This document shows positions 1 to 5,867 of a stretch of DNA of 5,867 nt, one piece after another. Origin of the DNA: Gemmatimonadota bacterium. Its GTDB lineage: Bacteria; Gemmatimonadota; Gemmatimonadetes; Longimicrobiales; Gaopeijiaceae. The notes under the pieces were generated by a model, which saw only the letters and a program-made list of their open reading frames with translations, searched no databases and was not told the origin of the DNA. Position 1 is the stretch's first letter. Each line of letters begins with the position of its first letter. The translations under genes and the position numbers were made by a program. Where the stretch lies: the NCBI GenBank assembly GCA_016209995.1, contig JACQVC010000288.1, positions 1-5,867 of the forward strand, given 5' to 3'.

Positions 1-268
1 CGGCCGCCTGGTTGTACGGACCTGAGGCTATGGACGGAACGCCCGCATTCCGGTAATCGTCGGTCGGGGACCGTGCACACGAGAATATCCGGCGCGGCTC
101 TCGTAGTTGTCAATGCTACCAACGGACGGACATGGAACGTGATTCCGGACGCATGGGACGGACGCCTTCGGCTCCGGAGCGCATTCCGCGCCCAGTCCAC
201 GGGGAACCCGTCAGGACCCCCCGCCGGTATTCGTTACTAGTAGAGAACTACAGGACACTGAGCCGAGG
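1..268. other. Left-edge region without a supported gene
   Basis: No convincing gene is seen here. One plus-strand frame is open from the left edge to a TAG at 238-240, but its translation is arginine-rich, matches no family I recognise, and its third codon positions are less G/C-rich than in the real genes, so I do not call it. Small structures are present: a 5-bp stem with a GGG loop at 61-73 (CGGTC/GACCG), a perfect 10-bp palindrome GCTCCGGAGC at 171-180, and three copies of the word GGACGGA at 32, 124 and 156. The stretch from about 228 to 260 is locally richer in A/T and probably carries the promoter of the next gene, but no clear -35/-10 pair can be named. Confidence 0.5.
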
Positions 269-808
269 ATGTCGCATTTGACTCGATTTGGATTGGGCTG
301 GCTGGCTGAGAGCGTTCGCCATCGTGGCGGCCTCCGCAACGCCCTTCTGGCGGGAGCGCTGGCATGGAGCTGCGGTTCGGGCCCCGCAGAGCCATCGCCT
401 GAAGGCATCCGCATCCGCGTCCAGGTCAGCGGCGGCCTCGCGGCGGCCGACTACGCGTATGTGGTGGACGGCCAGGCGGGCGCGGTGGTTGGCGAGCGCT
501 GCGCCTCGCTCTGCAACTTCAAGCCGGGCGATGTTCTGCTTCCCCTATCTCCCGCGCAGATCCTCAACCTATCCAGCATGCTGGTGGACGCGGGGATCCT
601 CGAGTACGACCGGAAGGACTTCGGCACGCAGTGCTGCGACCAGTTCCACTTCGCGCTCGAGTACCGCAACGGGTCCGTCGAGCGCAGCGTGCGCGGCAGC
701 TCGGAAGCGCTGCCTGCGGCCCTAGCTCGCGCCATCGCCACGCTGAACCGGCTGCTCGAGCAGAGCGCGCCGGTCATCAGCGCGCTTCGTACACAACCTG
801 GATTCTGA
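269..808 (+). CDS. Small secreted protein, probable lipoprotein, function unknown
   Basis: This 179-residue protein belongs to no family I can name. The N-terminus has basic residues (R17, H18, R19, R23), then a short hydrophobic stretch (about 22-33) ending at C35 and followed by a Gly/Pro/Ser/Glu-rich linker. This suggests a lipoprotein signal peptide, though the lipobox (A-W-S-C) is imperfect, so a plain signal peptide is possible. The mature part looks like a small alpha/beta domain: a strand near 47-54, a C78-x3-C82 pair, a 'LSPAQILNLSSMLVDAGIL' helix (93-111), adjacent cysteines C122-C123, a strand at 126-132 and a C-terminal helix at 147-163. The layout (cysteine pair, then 'processing helix', then strand) loosely recalls DUF6438-type lipoproteins, but that is only an impression. 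ATG 269 is the first start after an in-frame TGA at 140-142. The ribosome site is weak: AGGA at 252-255 is distant and GAGG at 265-268 abuts the ATG. TTG at 278, nine bases after that GAGG, is an alternative start. Confidence 0.7.
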   Translation: MSHLTRFGLGWLAESVRHRGGLRNALLAGALAWSCGSGPAEPSPEGIRIRVQVSGGLAAADYAYVVDGQAGAVVGERCASLCNFKPGDVLLPLSPAQILNLSSMLVDAGILEYDRKDFGTQCCDQFHFALEYRNGSVERSVRGSSEALPAALARAIATLNRLLEQSAPVISALRTQPGF

Positions 809-975
809 ACCTCGCCCTCCAGCGCTGGGTACCAGACGCCAGGTCTTCTGACGAGTCGGCAGTCGATCTGTGCCTGGGCCGACCGCACGGATCACGTCGA
901 CCGTCAGCTCCAACCGTCGCGGCGCGGCGAAGCCGGATCGGCCTCGTCGCCCGTGCCCCTTAACGAGGTGTCCTC
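809..975. other. Intergenic spacer between lipoprotein and AIF-like genes
   Basis: No gene is seen. Just after the lipoprotein stop there is a perfect 10-bp palindrome CCAGCGCTGG (819-828) overlapping a CTGG/CCAG mini-hairpin (825-835). Neither is followed by a T-run, so termination is possible but not shown. No clear promoter elements for the downstream oxidoreductase are recognisable. The gap makes a separate transcription unit more likely than tight coupling with the upstream gene. Confidence 0.4.
965..970 (+). promoter_or_regulatory. Ribosome binding site of the AIF-like gene
   Basis: GAGGTG lies five bases before ATG 976. An in-frame TAA at 961-963 leaves no other start codon between it and this ATG, so the site and the stop together fix the start. 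Confidence 0.8.
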
Positions 976-2154
976 ATGTCGCGTTACGACTATCTGATCA
1001 TCGGCGGAGGCATGACCGGCGACGCGGCGGTCCGCGGGATCCGCGAGATCGACTCCAAAGGCAGCATCGGCGTGATCAGCGTCGAGACGCAGCCGCCGTA
1101 CGATCGGCCGCCGCTGTCCAAGGGACTGTGGAAGGACGGCAAGGAGGAGTCCATCTGGCGCGGCACGGATGCGCTCGGCGTGGACCTGCACCTCGGGCGT
1201 CGCGTGGTTGCGCTGGACACGCGCCAGCGGACCGTCACGGACTCTGGCGGCCAGGCGTACGGGTACGGCAAGCTGCTGCTCGCCACCGGCGGCGCCCCAC
1301 GGAGTCCGTGGCCCGAGGGAGACCGTGTGATCTACTTCCGCACGTACGACGACTACCGCCATCTCCGTGAACTCGCCCGCCAGCACGAACGGTTCATCGT
1401 GATCGGCGGGGGGTTCATCGGCTCGGAGATCGCCGCGGCGCTCACGCTGGTTGGATGCAAGGTCGTCATGCTCTTCCCGGAGGAGGGCGTGGGCGCGCGC
1501 ACGTTCCCCGCGGATCTCGCGCGTTTCCTCGTCGGTTACTATCGCGAGAAGGGTGTGGATGTGCGTCCCGGCGAGGCGGTGAGCAGCGTGAAGAGCGAGG
1601 ACCGTGACGTCCTCATCCGCACCCAGCGCGGCGACGAGCTCCGCGCGGACGCGGTCGTGGCCGGACTGGGGATCATCCCGCGCGTGGAATTGGCCGAGGC
1701 CGCCGGATTGGAGTTACAGGACGGCGTCGTGGTGGACCAATTCCTGCGCACCCGCGCACCCGAGGTCTACGCGGCCGGGGACGTGGCGCGTTTCCACAGT
1801 CCGCAATTAGGCAAGCGGCTGCGCGTCGAGCACGAGGACGGCGCGAACACTATGGGGGTCTATGCCGGCCGAGCGATGGCCGGCCGCGCCGAGCCCTACG
1901 AGCATCTGCCGTTCTTCTACTCGGACCTTTTCGAGCTGGGCTACGAGGCCGTGGGCGATCTGGATCCCAACCTCGACATCTTCGCGGATTGGAAAGAGCC
2001 TTACCGTGAAGGAGTCGTCTACTACTTGCAGAACGGACGCGTGCGCGGGACGCTTCTGTGGAACACCTGGGGGCAAGTGAAGGCGGCGAGGGCGCTCATC
2101 GCGGAGCCGGGCCCGCACGACGCAAAGAGCCTGAAGGCCCGATTGCCGGCGTAG
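976..2154 (+). CDS. AIF-like FAD-dependent NAD(P)H oxidoreductase
   Basis: This 392-residue soluble flavoprotein should oxidise NAD(P)H through FAD; the acceptor is unknown. The FAD dinucleotide fold opens with G10-x-G12-x-x-G15. Next come the PPLSK motif (45-49), the 'LLLATGG' segment (100-106), a second Rossmann motif for the nicotinamide nucleotide (G144-G-G-F-I-G149, E151), and the FAD-pyrophosphate motif 'VYAAGDVA' (264-271). Several segments match apoptosis-inducing factor as I remember human AIFM1: 'LFPEEG' (166-171), 'RVEH' (283-286), 'SDLFELGYEAVG' (316-327) and the C-terminal 'GVVYYL...LLWN'. This fits AIF better than classical ferredoxin reductases. It lacks AIF's mitochondrial leader, membrane segment and long disordered insert in the C-terminal domain. 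No CxxC redox pair is present, ruling out the disulfide-reductase branch. No signal peptide is seen, so a cytosolic location is expected. Family assignment is strong; acceptor and pathway are open. The start is fixed by GAGGTG at 965-970 and an in-frame TAA at 961-963. No ferredoxin, Rieske or oxygenase partner lies next to it. Confidence 0.9.
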   Translation: MSRYDYLIIGGGMTGDAAVRGIREIDSKGSIGVISVETQPPYDRPPLSKGLWKDGKEESIWRGTDALGVDLHLGRRVVALDTRQRTVTDSGGQAYGYGKLLLATGGAPRSPWPEGDRVIYFRTYDDYRHLRELARQHERFIVIGGGFIGSEIAAALTLVGCKVVMLFPEEGVGARTFPADLARFLVGYYREKGVDVRPGEAVSSVKSEDRDVLIRTQRGDELRADAVVAGLGIIPRVELAEAAGLELQDGVVVDQFLRTRAPEVYAAGDVARFHSPQLGKRLRVEHEDGANTMGVYAGRAMAGRAEPYEHLPFFYSDLFELGYEAVGDLDPNLDIFADWKEPYREGVVYYLQNGRVRGTLLWNTWGQVKAARALIAEPGPHDAKSLKARLPA

Positions 2155-2335
2155 GCGCGTCCGTTCTCCGCGGCGCTTTGCTCGATGTCTTCCTCTCCGC
2201 TGCGTCTGATCCCGGAAGCCTGCTGGCGCCTGACCGAGCGCCGGCGCCAACAACGCGTGAGGCCCGGCCGATCGGCCGGGCCTCCGTGGAAGGTTGCGCC
2301 TTCGTGGCGCTTGGGAACAGCGCTATCCCGACCCG
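2155..2335. other. Tail-to-tail spacer rich in inverted repeats
   Basis: This 181-base spacer separates the stops of the convergent AIF-like and SusD-like genes and contains no supported gene. It holds at least three hairpin-forming sequences in a row: TGGCGCC/GGCGCCA (2224-2230 and 2243-2249, 12-base loop), the perfect palindrome at 2259-2284, and GCGCC/GGCGC (2296-2300 and 2306-2310, 5-base loop). The likely role is ending transcription arriving from both sides. Confidence 0.6.
2259..2284. terminator. Perfect 26-bp palindrome, probable bidirectional terminator
   Basis: The arms GAGGCCCGGCCG and CGGCCGGGCCTC are exact reverse complements around a central AT, so either strand folds into an 11-bp, almost all G/C stem closed by a GATC loop. 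It sits between two converging stop codons, where a shared terminator is expected. Neither side has a T-run, so it is not a textbook intrinsic terminator. Rho-assisted termination, 3'-end protection of mRNA, or a protein-binding palindrome are alternatives. Confidence 0.6.
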
Positions 2336-3748
2336 TTAGCTCACCAGATCGTCAGGGATGTTGGGATTCGCCAGCCGCTCGGAGTTTGGAACGACGAAGC
2401 AGATTCCCTGGGTCGAGAAGGGCTTCTCACTGCTGAAGATTTTGGAAAGCGGCTCCCAGTTCGGCCAGGGATGCTGTCCCGGCGTCTTGTCCCGCGTCCA
2501 CCTCATGATGTCGTGCAGCCTCTTGGCCTGCATGAATCCGTCGATGTGCCGCTCGGTCTTGAGACGCGTCCAGGTGTCCTCGAGAGACGTGGCCTGCCAG
2601 GGCTCCAAAGCCTTGCGTGTCGTGAGGCTGACGTAGGAGGCGCGCGCCTGGTTGATCAGGGCCAGCGCCTGCTGCCAGTTGGATGGCGTCTGCGTCAGGA
2701 TGGCCTCGGCCCGGATGAGTAGCATCTCCGTTCCCTTGGCCAGAGCCACCGGCGTACCTGGGTTGTAGTGCTTCTGTGCTCCCTCCTCCATGAGCTGAAG
2801 CCAGGGCACTCTTCCGTCTGGCGTCTGGTTGTACCCTGTGAGTCGCGAACCGGAAAATGGGAATCCCGCCACGGTTCTCCAGGGGACGCGAGGGTCGCCC
2901 GTCGCCGGGTAGTAGGCCTCGAAGAACGTGTGCTTCATGGTGAAGACCCGGTACGGCGTATTGTCGTTGTAATAGCCCGCCCAGTTCCGGGCCAGGTCGA
3001 TGCCAGGATCCGGAGTCACCATCAGGCGGAAGCTGAGCGGCACCAGCGCTGCATCCTGCGACGCGCCGGCCCAGTTCTTGAGCGCGAGCCGCACCTGCGC
3101 CCGACCGGCGTAGGCGGCGTGCCGCTGGGCGTCGTTGGCGGCCCCCTGGAGCGCGTCCGAGAAGTGCTTCTCCGCGCGCTCGAGGGCGGCGGACGGTGGC
3201 TGTAGCGGGCCGCCCGCGATCACAGCCTGACACCAGTTCTCTCCCAGGATCCGCAGAGCGTACCCTGCCCAGATATGGGCCTGCGCCAGCAGCCTGGGCT
3301 CGGCCTGCAGCTCGGGTTGGGCAAAACGCCGGAGCGCGTCCTCGGCGATGAAACGAGCTTCCTGGAGGGCGTTCCAGTTGCCCTGACCTTCGGGAAGCGC
3401 TCCCCCCTGCACCCGGGGGGCCATGCTGTTCGAGTCTCCCCCGGGAAAGACTTCCCGCGTGGTGGCAGCGATGGGGGAGTAGGCGGTTTCCCTTTGCACG
3501 CCGTCCATCACCCTGCGCTCGGCACCCCGCACGAGCGCCTCGTGTGACCCTTTGTCGTTCAGGAACACATCTTGCACGGGGCCCGGGTTGGTCACGTCGC
3601 AGCCGATGACGGTCACCCCGATCGTCCCGGCGAGCACGGCCACCACTCGCCGCAGCTTCCTCACCCGGATGCGCCGGACTGCACCGGCTGCCGTCGATTC
3701 ATGAGCGCGGCTATTCACGGTCCCTCTTCTCTGCGTTGGCATGTTCAT
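2336..3748 (-). CDS. SusD/RagB-family outer-membrane nutrient-binding lipoprotein
   Basis: This 470-residue protein is the surface lipoprotein partner of the adjacent SusC-type receptor. It should bind substrate outside the cell and act as the lid of the TonB-dependent channel. The signal peptide is long: an Arg-rich n-region (25-34), a hydrophobic core (35-48), and lipobox V-I-G-C with C50 as lipidated residue, followed by 'DVTNPGPVQ'. Residues about 125-235 form the TPR-like helical repeats typical of SusD, including 'YALRILGENWC' (163-173). The C-terminal SusD domain is recognisable from the segment 'KGTEMLLIRAEA', from 'ERHIDGFMQAKRLHDIMRW' (399-417) and from a closing 'VPNSERLANPN' (453-463), the usual end of the family. 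It is slightly shorter than many SusD proteins but appears complete. The ATG is supported by the AGGAGG ten or more bases upstream; internal GTG codons at residues 11 and 29 have poorer sites. It lies 18 bases after the receptor stop, so co-translation is likely. The ligand cannot be predicted. Confidence 0.93.
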   Translation of the reverse strand: MNMPTQRRGTVNSRAHESTAAGAVRRIRVRKLRRVVAVLAGTIGVTVIGCDVTNPGPVQDVFLNDKGSHEALVRGAERRVMDGVQRETAYSPIAATTREVFPGGDSNSMAPRVQGGALPEGQGNWNALQEARFIAEDALRRFAQPELQAEPRLLAQAHIWAGYALRILGENWCQAVIAGGPLQPPSAALERAEKHFSDALQGAANDAQRHAAYAGRAQVRLALKNWAGASQDAALVPLSFRLMVTPDPGIDLARNWAGYYNDNTPYRVFTMKHTFFEAYYPATGDPRVPWRTVAGFPFSGSRLTGYNQTPDGRVPWLQLMEEGAQKHYNPGTPVALAKGTEMLLIRAEAILTQTPSNWQQALALINQARASYVSLTTRKALEPWQATSLEDTWTRLKTERHIDGFMQAKRLHDIMRWTRDKTPGQHPWPNWEPLSKIFSSEKPFSTQGICFVVPNSERLANPNIPDDLVS

Positions 3749-3758
3749 GGTTCAGTTT

Positions 3759-3768
3759 CTCCCTCCTC
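3759..3768 (-). promoter_or_regulatory. SusD ribosome binding site overlapping the receptor stop codon
   Basis: On the minus strand this reads GAGGAGGGAG, a near-ideal Shine-Dalgarno sequence, ending ten bases before the SusD ATG (3748-3746). Two of its bases (3768-3767) belong to the TGA stop of the receptor gene (3769-3767). A ribosome finishing the receptor therefore stops on the SusD initiation site, suggesting translational coupling. A strong site of this kind is unusual for Bacteroidota. Confidence 0.85.
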
Positions 3769-5867
3769 AGAACGTGACCCGGAGGGACGCGATGAACTGG
3801 ATGGGCGGAGGCAGCCGAGGCGAGGAGTCGATCGACAAGTCCTCCGGCGCGCCGTTCTGCCCCAGCTCGGGGTCCAAGATCGGCATCTCCTTCCAGCTCC
3901 AGGAGTTGTTGAGCGACACGGTGAGCGCCGCGCTGCTGACGCGATCGGAAAGCAGGAACTCCACGGGCACGGTTGCGCTCACGCTCCGCAGACGGAAGAA
4001 GTCGGCTGGATAAATGAAGTAATCGGAATTGGTGAGGCTGGGGGTGCAGCGCGCCCGCCCCAGGGCCGGTACTTGATCCAGCGGAATGAGCTGGTTGTTC
4101 ACGCCCTTGTTGGCGTAGTAGCGCCAGCAGCTGGGGACGGTAGCCGACCGGCTGACGGCGCCCGACTCGATGTTGCTGTCCTGATAGAAATGGCCGGCTT
4201 TGTATTCGCCTCTTACGGCGAGCATGATTCCAGCCGGGAGCCGGACGGTGGTCGAGGGGGACACGATCAGAGTGGGCTGGGCCGGCCCGTAGATGTGGTT
4301 TTGCTCGATGACCGGAGCCGCGAACTCGTCGGGATTCTTGACGTATCTTCCCCGGTAAACCGCGATGGGCTCACCCAGGATGGCGTCGTTGCCGATGCTC
4401 TGGCGTCCCCCGAGATCCACCGCCTTCGAGTGGTTGGTCGTTACGTTCAACCCTAGCTCCCAGCCCCAGTTGCTGCGCAGGATCGGTGACGCGCTGGCCG
4501 CAATCTCGATCCCACTGTTCCGGAGAGTGCCGACGTTTTCGAGCTGGTTTCCCGCAAACCCCGCGGAGGCAACCCCCGCTACCGGCAGCAGGGCATTGTT
4601 GGTGGTCGATCGGTAGTACGTCAGATCGACCCGGAGCCGGTCGTCCAGCCAGGATGCGTCGAACCCGCCCTCGACCTCGGCCGTCACCTCGGGACCGAGA
4701 TCAGGGTTCCCGCGGTTCAGCGGCAGGAACGCTGGTTTCCCCAGGAAAGAGCCGGTCGCGGTCCAGGTCCGCACCGCATCGAACGCACCGGGCGCGCGCC
4801 CGGACTGGCCGTAGGCGGCCCGGAGCTTGACTGTGCCCCACGCGGGCCGCCAGAAGCTTTCGTCGGAGATCACCCACGAGCCGCTGAGCTTCGGATAGAC
4901 CTGGAGGCCGAAACCCTCGCCGAAGGCACTGTTCCCATCCGCCCTCATCCCGACCGTCAGGAAGTACCGGTTGCGGATGTCGAAGATGTTCTGGAAGAAG
5001 AAGCCGGCGTTCCAGACCTTCGCGCGCTCCTCGAACCCCTGTCTGGAGGCTGCGGACGTCACCGTGGGCTCGGTGGCCCCGGGGAAGTTCTCGCCCCATC
5101 CCCGCAGCGTGTAGTCCTCATCGCCTACGGCCTGGCCGCCCCAGGAGAAGCTCGACCGGATCCCCGCTGTGACGTTAAAGCTGAACGTACCCACGTAGTC
5201 GAAGGTGAGGACCTTATTCTGCCAGTTGTGCGTCAGCAGCTGACCCACACCACCGAAGAACCCGTAGGGGCGAAGGTTCCGGGTGTCCTTCTGGATGAAG
5301 TCGTATCCGATAGTCAGCCGGTTCGTGAGGTCGGACGTGGCCGAGTAGGTAAAGGTGGCCCCGGTCGTCAGCCGGTCGATCCACGACTGAATGTCGTAGT
5401 CGAGGATCCGGTTGACGACCTCCGGCCGGTCATCGGCGAAGAAGTTCGCGATTCCGCGAACAACGTTGTGGCCGTATCCTTGCGAATTAGACTGCGAGAC
5501 GTTCTGCTGCCATGAGTGCGTGTACCCGGTGTTCCATTGGATCTGAAGACCGGTCGTTGGCGTGAAGCTGAAGTTCCCCCGGGTCAGCCACTTCTCGCCG
5601 TGCTCGTTCTCCAGCATCCCTTCGCTCTGCTCGAACCCTCCTGACACGAAGTACTGGAGGTTCTGACCTCCACCCCGCACCGACGCCGAGTACATGGGGT
5701 TGTAGCCCGTCTTGAGGTACGGTCGCCACCGGAAATACTCGAGGTTGCAGTCGCCGGTCCGCTCGCACTCCGGGGTGCCGCTGATGTCGATGTCCATGCC
5801 GAACTTCCGACTCCAGATCGCGCTCTGCGTCGTCTCCACAGTCCAGACGGGCGCACTCGAGGAGCCG
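3767..5867 (-). CDS. SusC/RagA-family TonB-dependent outer-membrane receptor, partial (N-terminus off window)
   Basis: The visible 699 residues are the C-terminal two thirds or so of a SusC-type barrel. The frame runs open to the right edge, so signal peptide, carboxypeptidase-regulatory-like domain, TonB box and plug lie outside; the GTG at 5839 is not a credible start. Family landmarks in protein order are: alternating aromatic strands just after the plug ('QNLQYFVSGGFEQSEGML', near 5620-5670), 'AAYGQSGRAPG' (about 4788-4820), 'NPDLGPE' (about 4687-4707) followed by 'LTYYRSTTNNALL', 'NVGTLRNSGIEI' (about 4502-4540), 'DFFRLRSVSA' (about 3975-4005), and the final 'RVTF' with C-terminal phenylalanine, the signal for barrel insertion by the BAM complex. 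It imports an unknown nutrient across the outer membrane using TonB/ExbBD energy, together with the SusD-like protein encoded 18 bases downstream. Two cysteine pairs (codons at 5765/5747 and 4127/4046) may form disulfides in extracellular loops. Confidence 0.95.
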   Translation of the reverse strand, partial: GSSSAPVWTVETTQSAIWSRKFGMDIDISGTPECERTGDCNLEYFRWRPYLKTGYNPMYSASVRGGGQNLQYFVSGGFEQSEGMLENEHGEKWLTRGNFSFTPTTGLQIQWNTGYTHSWQQNVSQSNSQGYGHNVVRGIANFFADDRPEVVNRILDYDIQSWIDRLTTGATFTYSATSDLTNRLTIGYDFIQKDTRNLRPYGFFGGVGQLLTHNWQNKVLTFDYVGTFSFNVTAGIRSSFSWGGQAVGDEDYTLRGWGENFPGATEPTVTSAASRQGFEERAKVWNAGFFFQNIFDIRNRYFLTVGMRADGNSAFGEGFGLQVYPKLSGSWVISDESFWRPAWGTVKLRAAYGQSGRAPGAFDAVRTWTATGSFLGKPAFLPLNRGNPDLGPEVTAEVEGGFDASWLDDRLRVDLTYYRSTTNNALLPVAGVASAGFAGNQLENVGTLRNSGIEIAASASPILRSNWGWELGLNVTTNHSKAVDLGGRQSIGNDAILGEPIAVYRGRYVKNPDEFAAPVIEQNHIYGPAQPTLIVSPSTTVRLPAGIMLAVRGEYKAGHFYQDSNIESGAVSRSATVPSCWRYYANKGVNNQLIPLDQVPALGRARCTPSLTNSDYFIYPADFFRLRSVSATVPVEFLLSDRVSSAALTVSLNNSWSWKEMPILDPELGQNGAPEDLSIDSSPRLPPPIQFIASLRVTF

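Noticed and set aside
1..240. Open plus-strand frame running from the left edge to TAG 238-240, possibly the end of a gene
   Set aside because: The translation is Arg/Gly/Pro-rich without recognisable domain or pattern, and third-position G/C is lower than in the real genes. It is probably a chance open frame in GC-rich DNA, though a gene tail cannot be fully excluded.
870..1370. Plus-strand open frame of 166 codons overlapping the AIF-like gene
   Set aside because: It overlaps the FAD-binding coding sequence out of frame, has a very Arg-rich product, and shows no supported start.
904..1386. Minus-strand open frame of 160 codons
   Set aside because: It is the antisense shadow of the oxidoreductase N-terminus with no domain features.
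2185..2436. Plus-strand small open frame across the convergent spacer
   Set aside because: It runs through the palindrome cluster and into the SusD 3' end; it is Arg-rich, has no ribosome site and no recognisable pattern.
2427..3233. Minus-strand open frame of 268 codons
   Set aside because: It overlaps the SusD gene in another frame on the same strand; the translation is Arg/Ala/Gly-rich without family features, whereas the SusD frame has clear domain motifs.
3572..4456. Plus-strand open frame of 294 codons
   Set aside because: It is antisense to the SusD start and the receptor C-terminus, spans the junction between two clear genes, and its composition is that of a high-GC shadow frame.
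5837..5839. GTG as the start of the receptor gene
   Set aside because: The frame stays open to the window edge and the visible protein begins within the barrel part of a SusC protein, so the true start lies to the right of the window.
1..5867. CRISPR array, tRNA/rRNA, insertion sequence or defence system
   Set aside because: No spaced direct repeats, tRNA-like cloverleaf, rRNA segment, transposase motif or terminal inverted repeats with duplications were seen on reading either strand.

Overview
The window is GC-rich bacterial chromosome. It holds four protein genes: two on the plus strand in the left third and two on the minus strand in the right two thirds. The best lineage guess is Gemmatimonadota or a relative. 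It has a SusC/RagA-SusD/RagB outer-membrane nutrient-uptake pair, which is typical of Bacteroidota. Here, though, the genes have mostly G or C in the third codon position and a strong Shine-Dalgarno sequence, both of which are unusual for Bacteroidota. The SusD N-terminus after the lipid-anchor cysteine also looks like Gemmatimonadota members of the family as I remember them. This lineage call is inference.

Layout: positions 1-268 hold no gene I can support. A small probable lipoprotein of unknown function lies at 269-808 (+). After a 167-base gap comes a 392-residue FAD/NAD(P)H oxidoreductase at 976-2154 (+). Its motifs and C-terminal domain match apoptosis-inducing factor (AIF) closely, so it is called an AIF-like flavoprotein. 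A 181-base tail-to-tail spacer (2155-2335) holds a perfect 26-bp palindrome, probably a terminator shared by the convergent genes. SusD-like lipoprotein (2336-3748, -) and SusC-like TonB-dependent receptor (3767-5867, -, N-terminus beyond the right edge) form a receptor-first operon. The receptor stop codon touches the ribosome binding site of the SusD gene.

The SusC/SusD proteins should form an outer-membrane 'pedal-bin' importer: a TonB-driven barrel closed by a surface lipoprotein lid. No glycoside hydrolase, peptidase or regulator is visible, so the substrate cannot be named. The AIF-like flavoprotein is expected to be cytosolic and has no evident partner here. The lipoprotein upstream of it is probably an independent unit.

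I found no CRISPR array, insertion sequence, tRNA, rRNA, phage or defence gene. I see no convincing sign of a new multi-gene system. The most notable items are the compact bacterial AIF homologue, the perfect intergenic palindrome, the receptor/SusD translational junction and the cysteine-patterned unknown lipoprotein.
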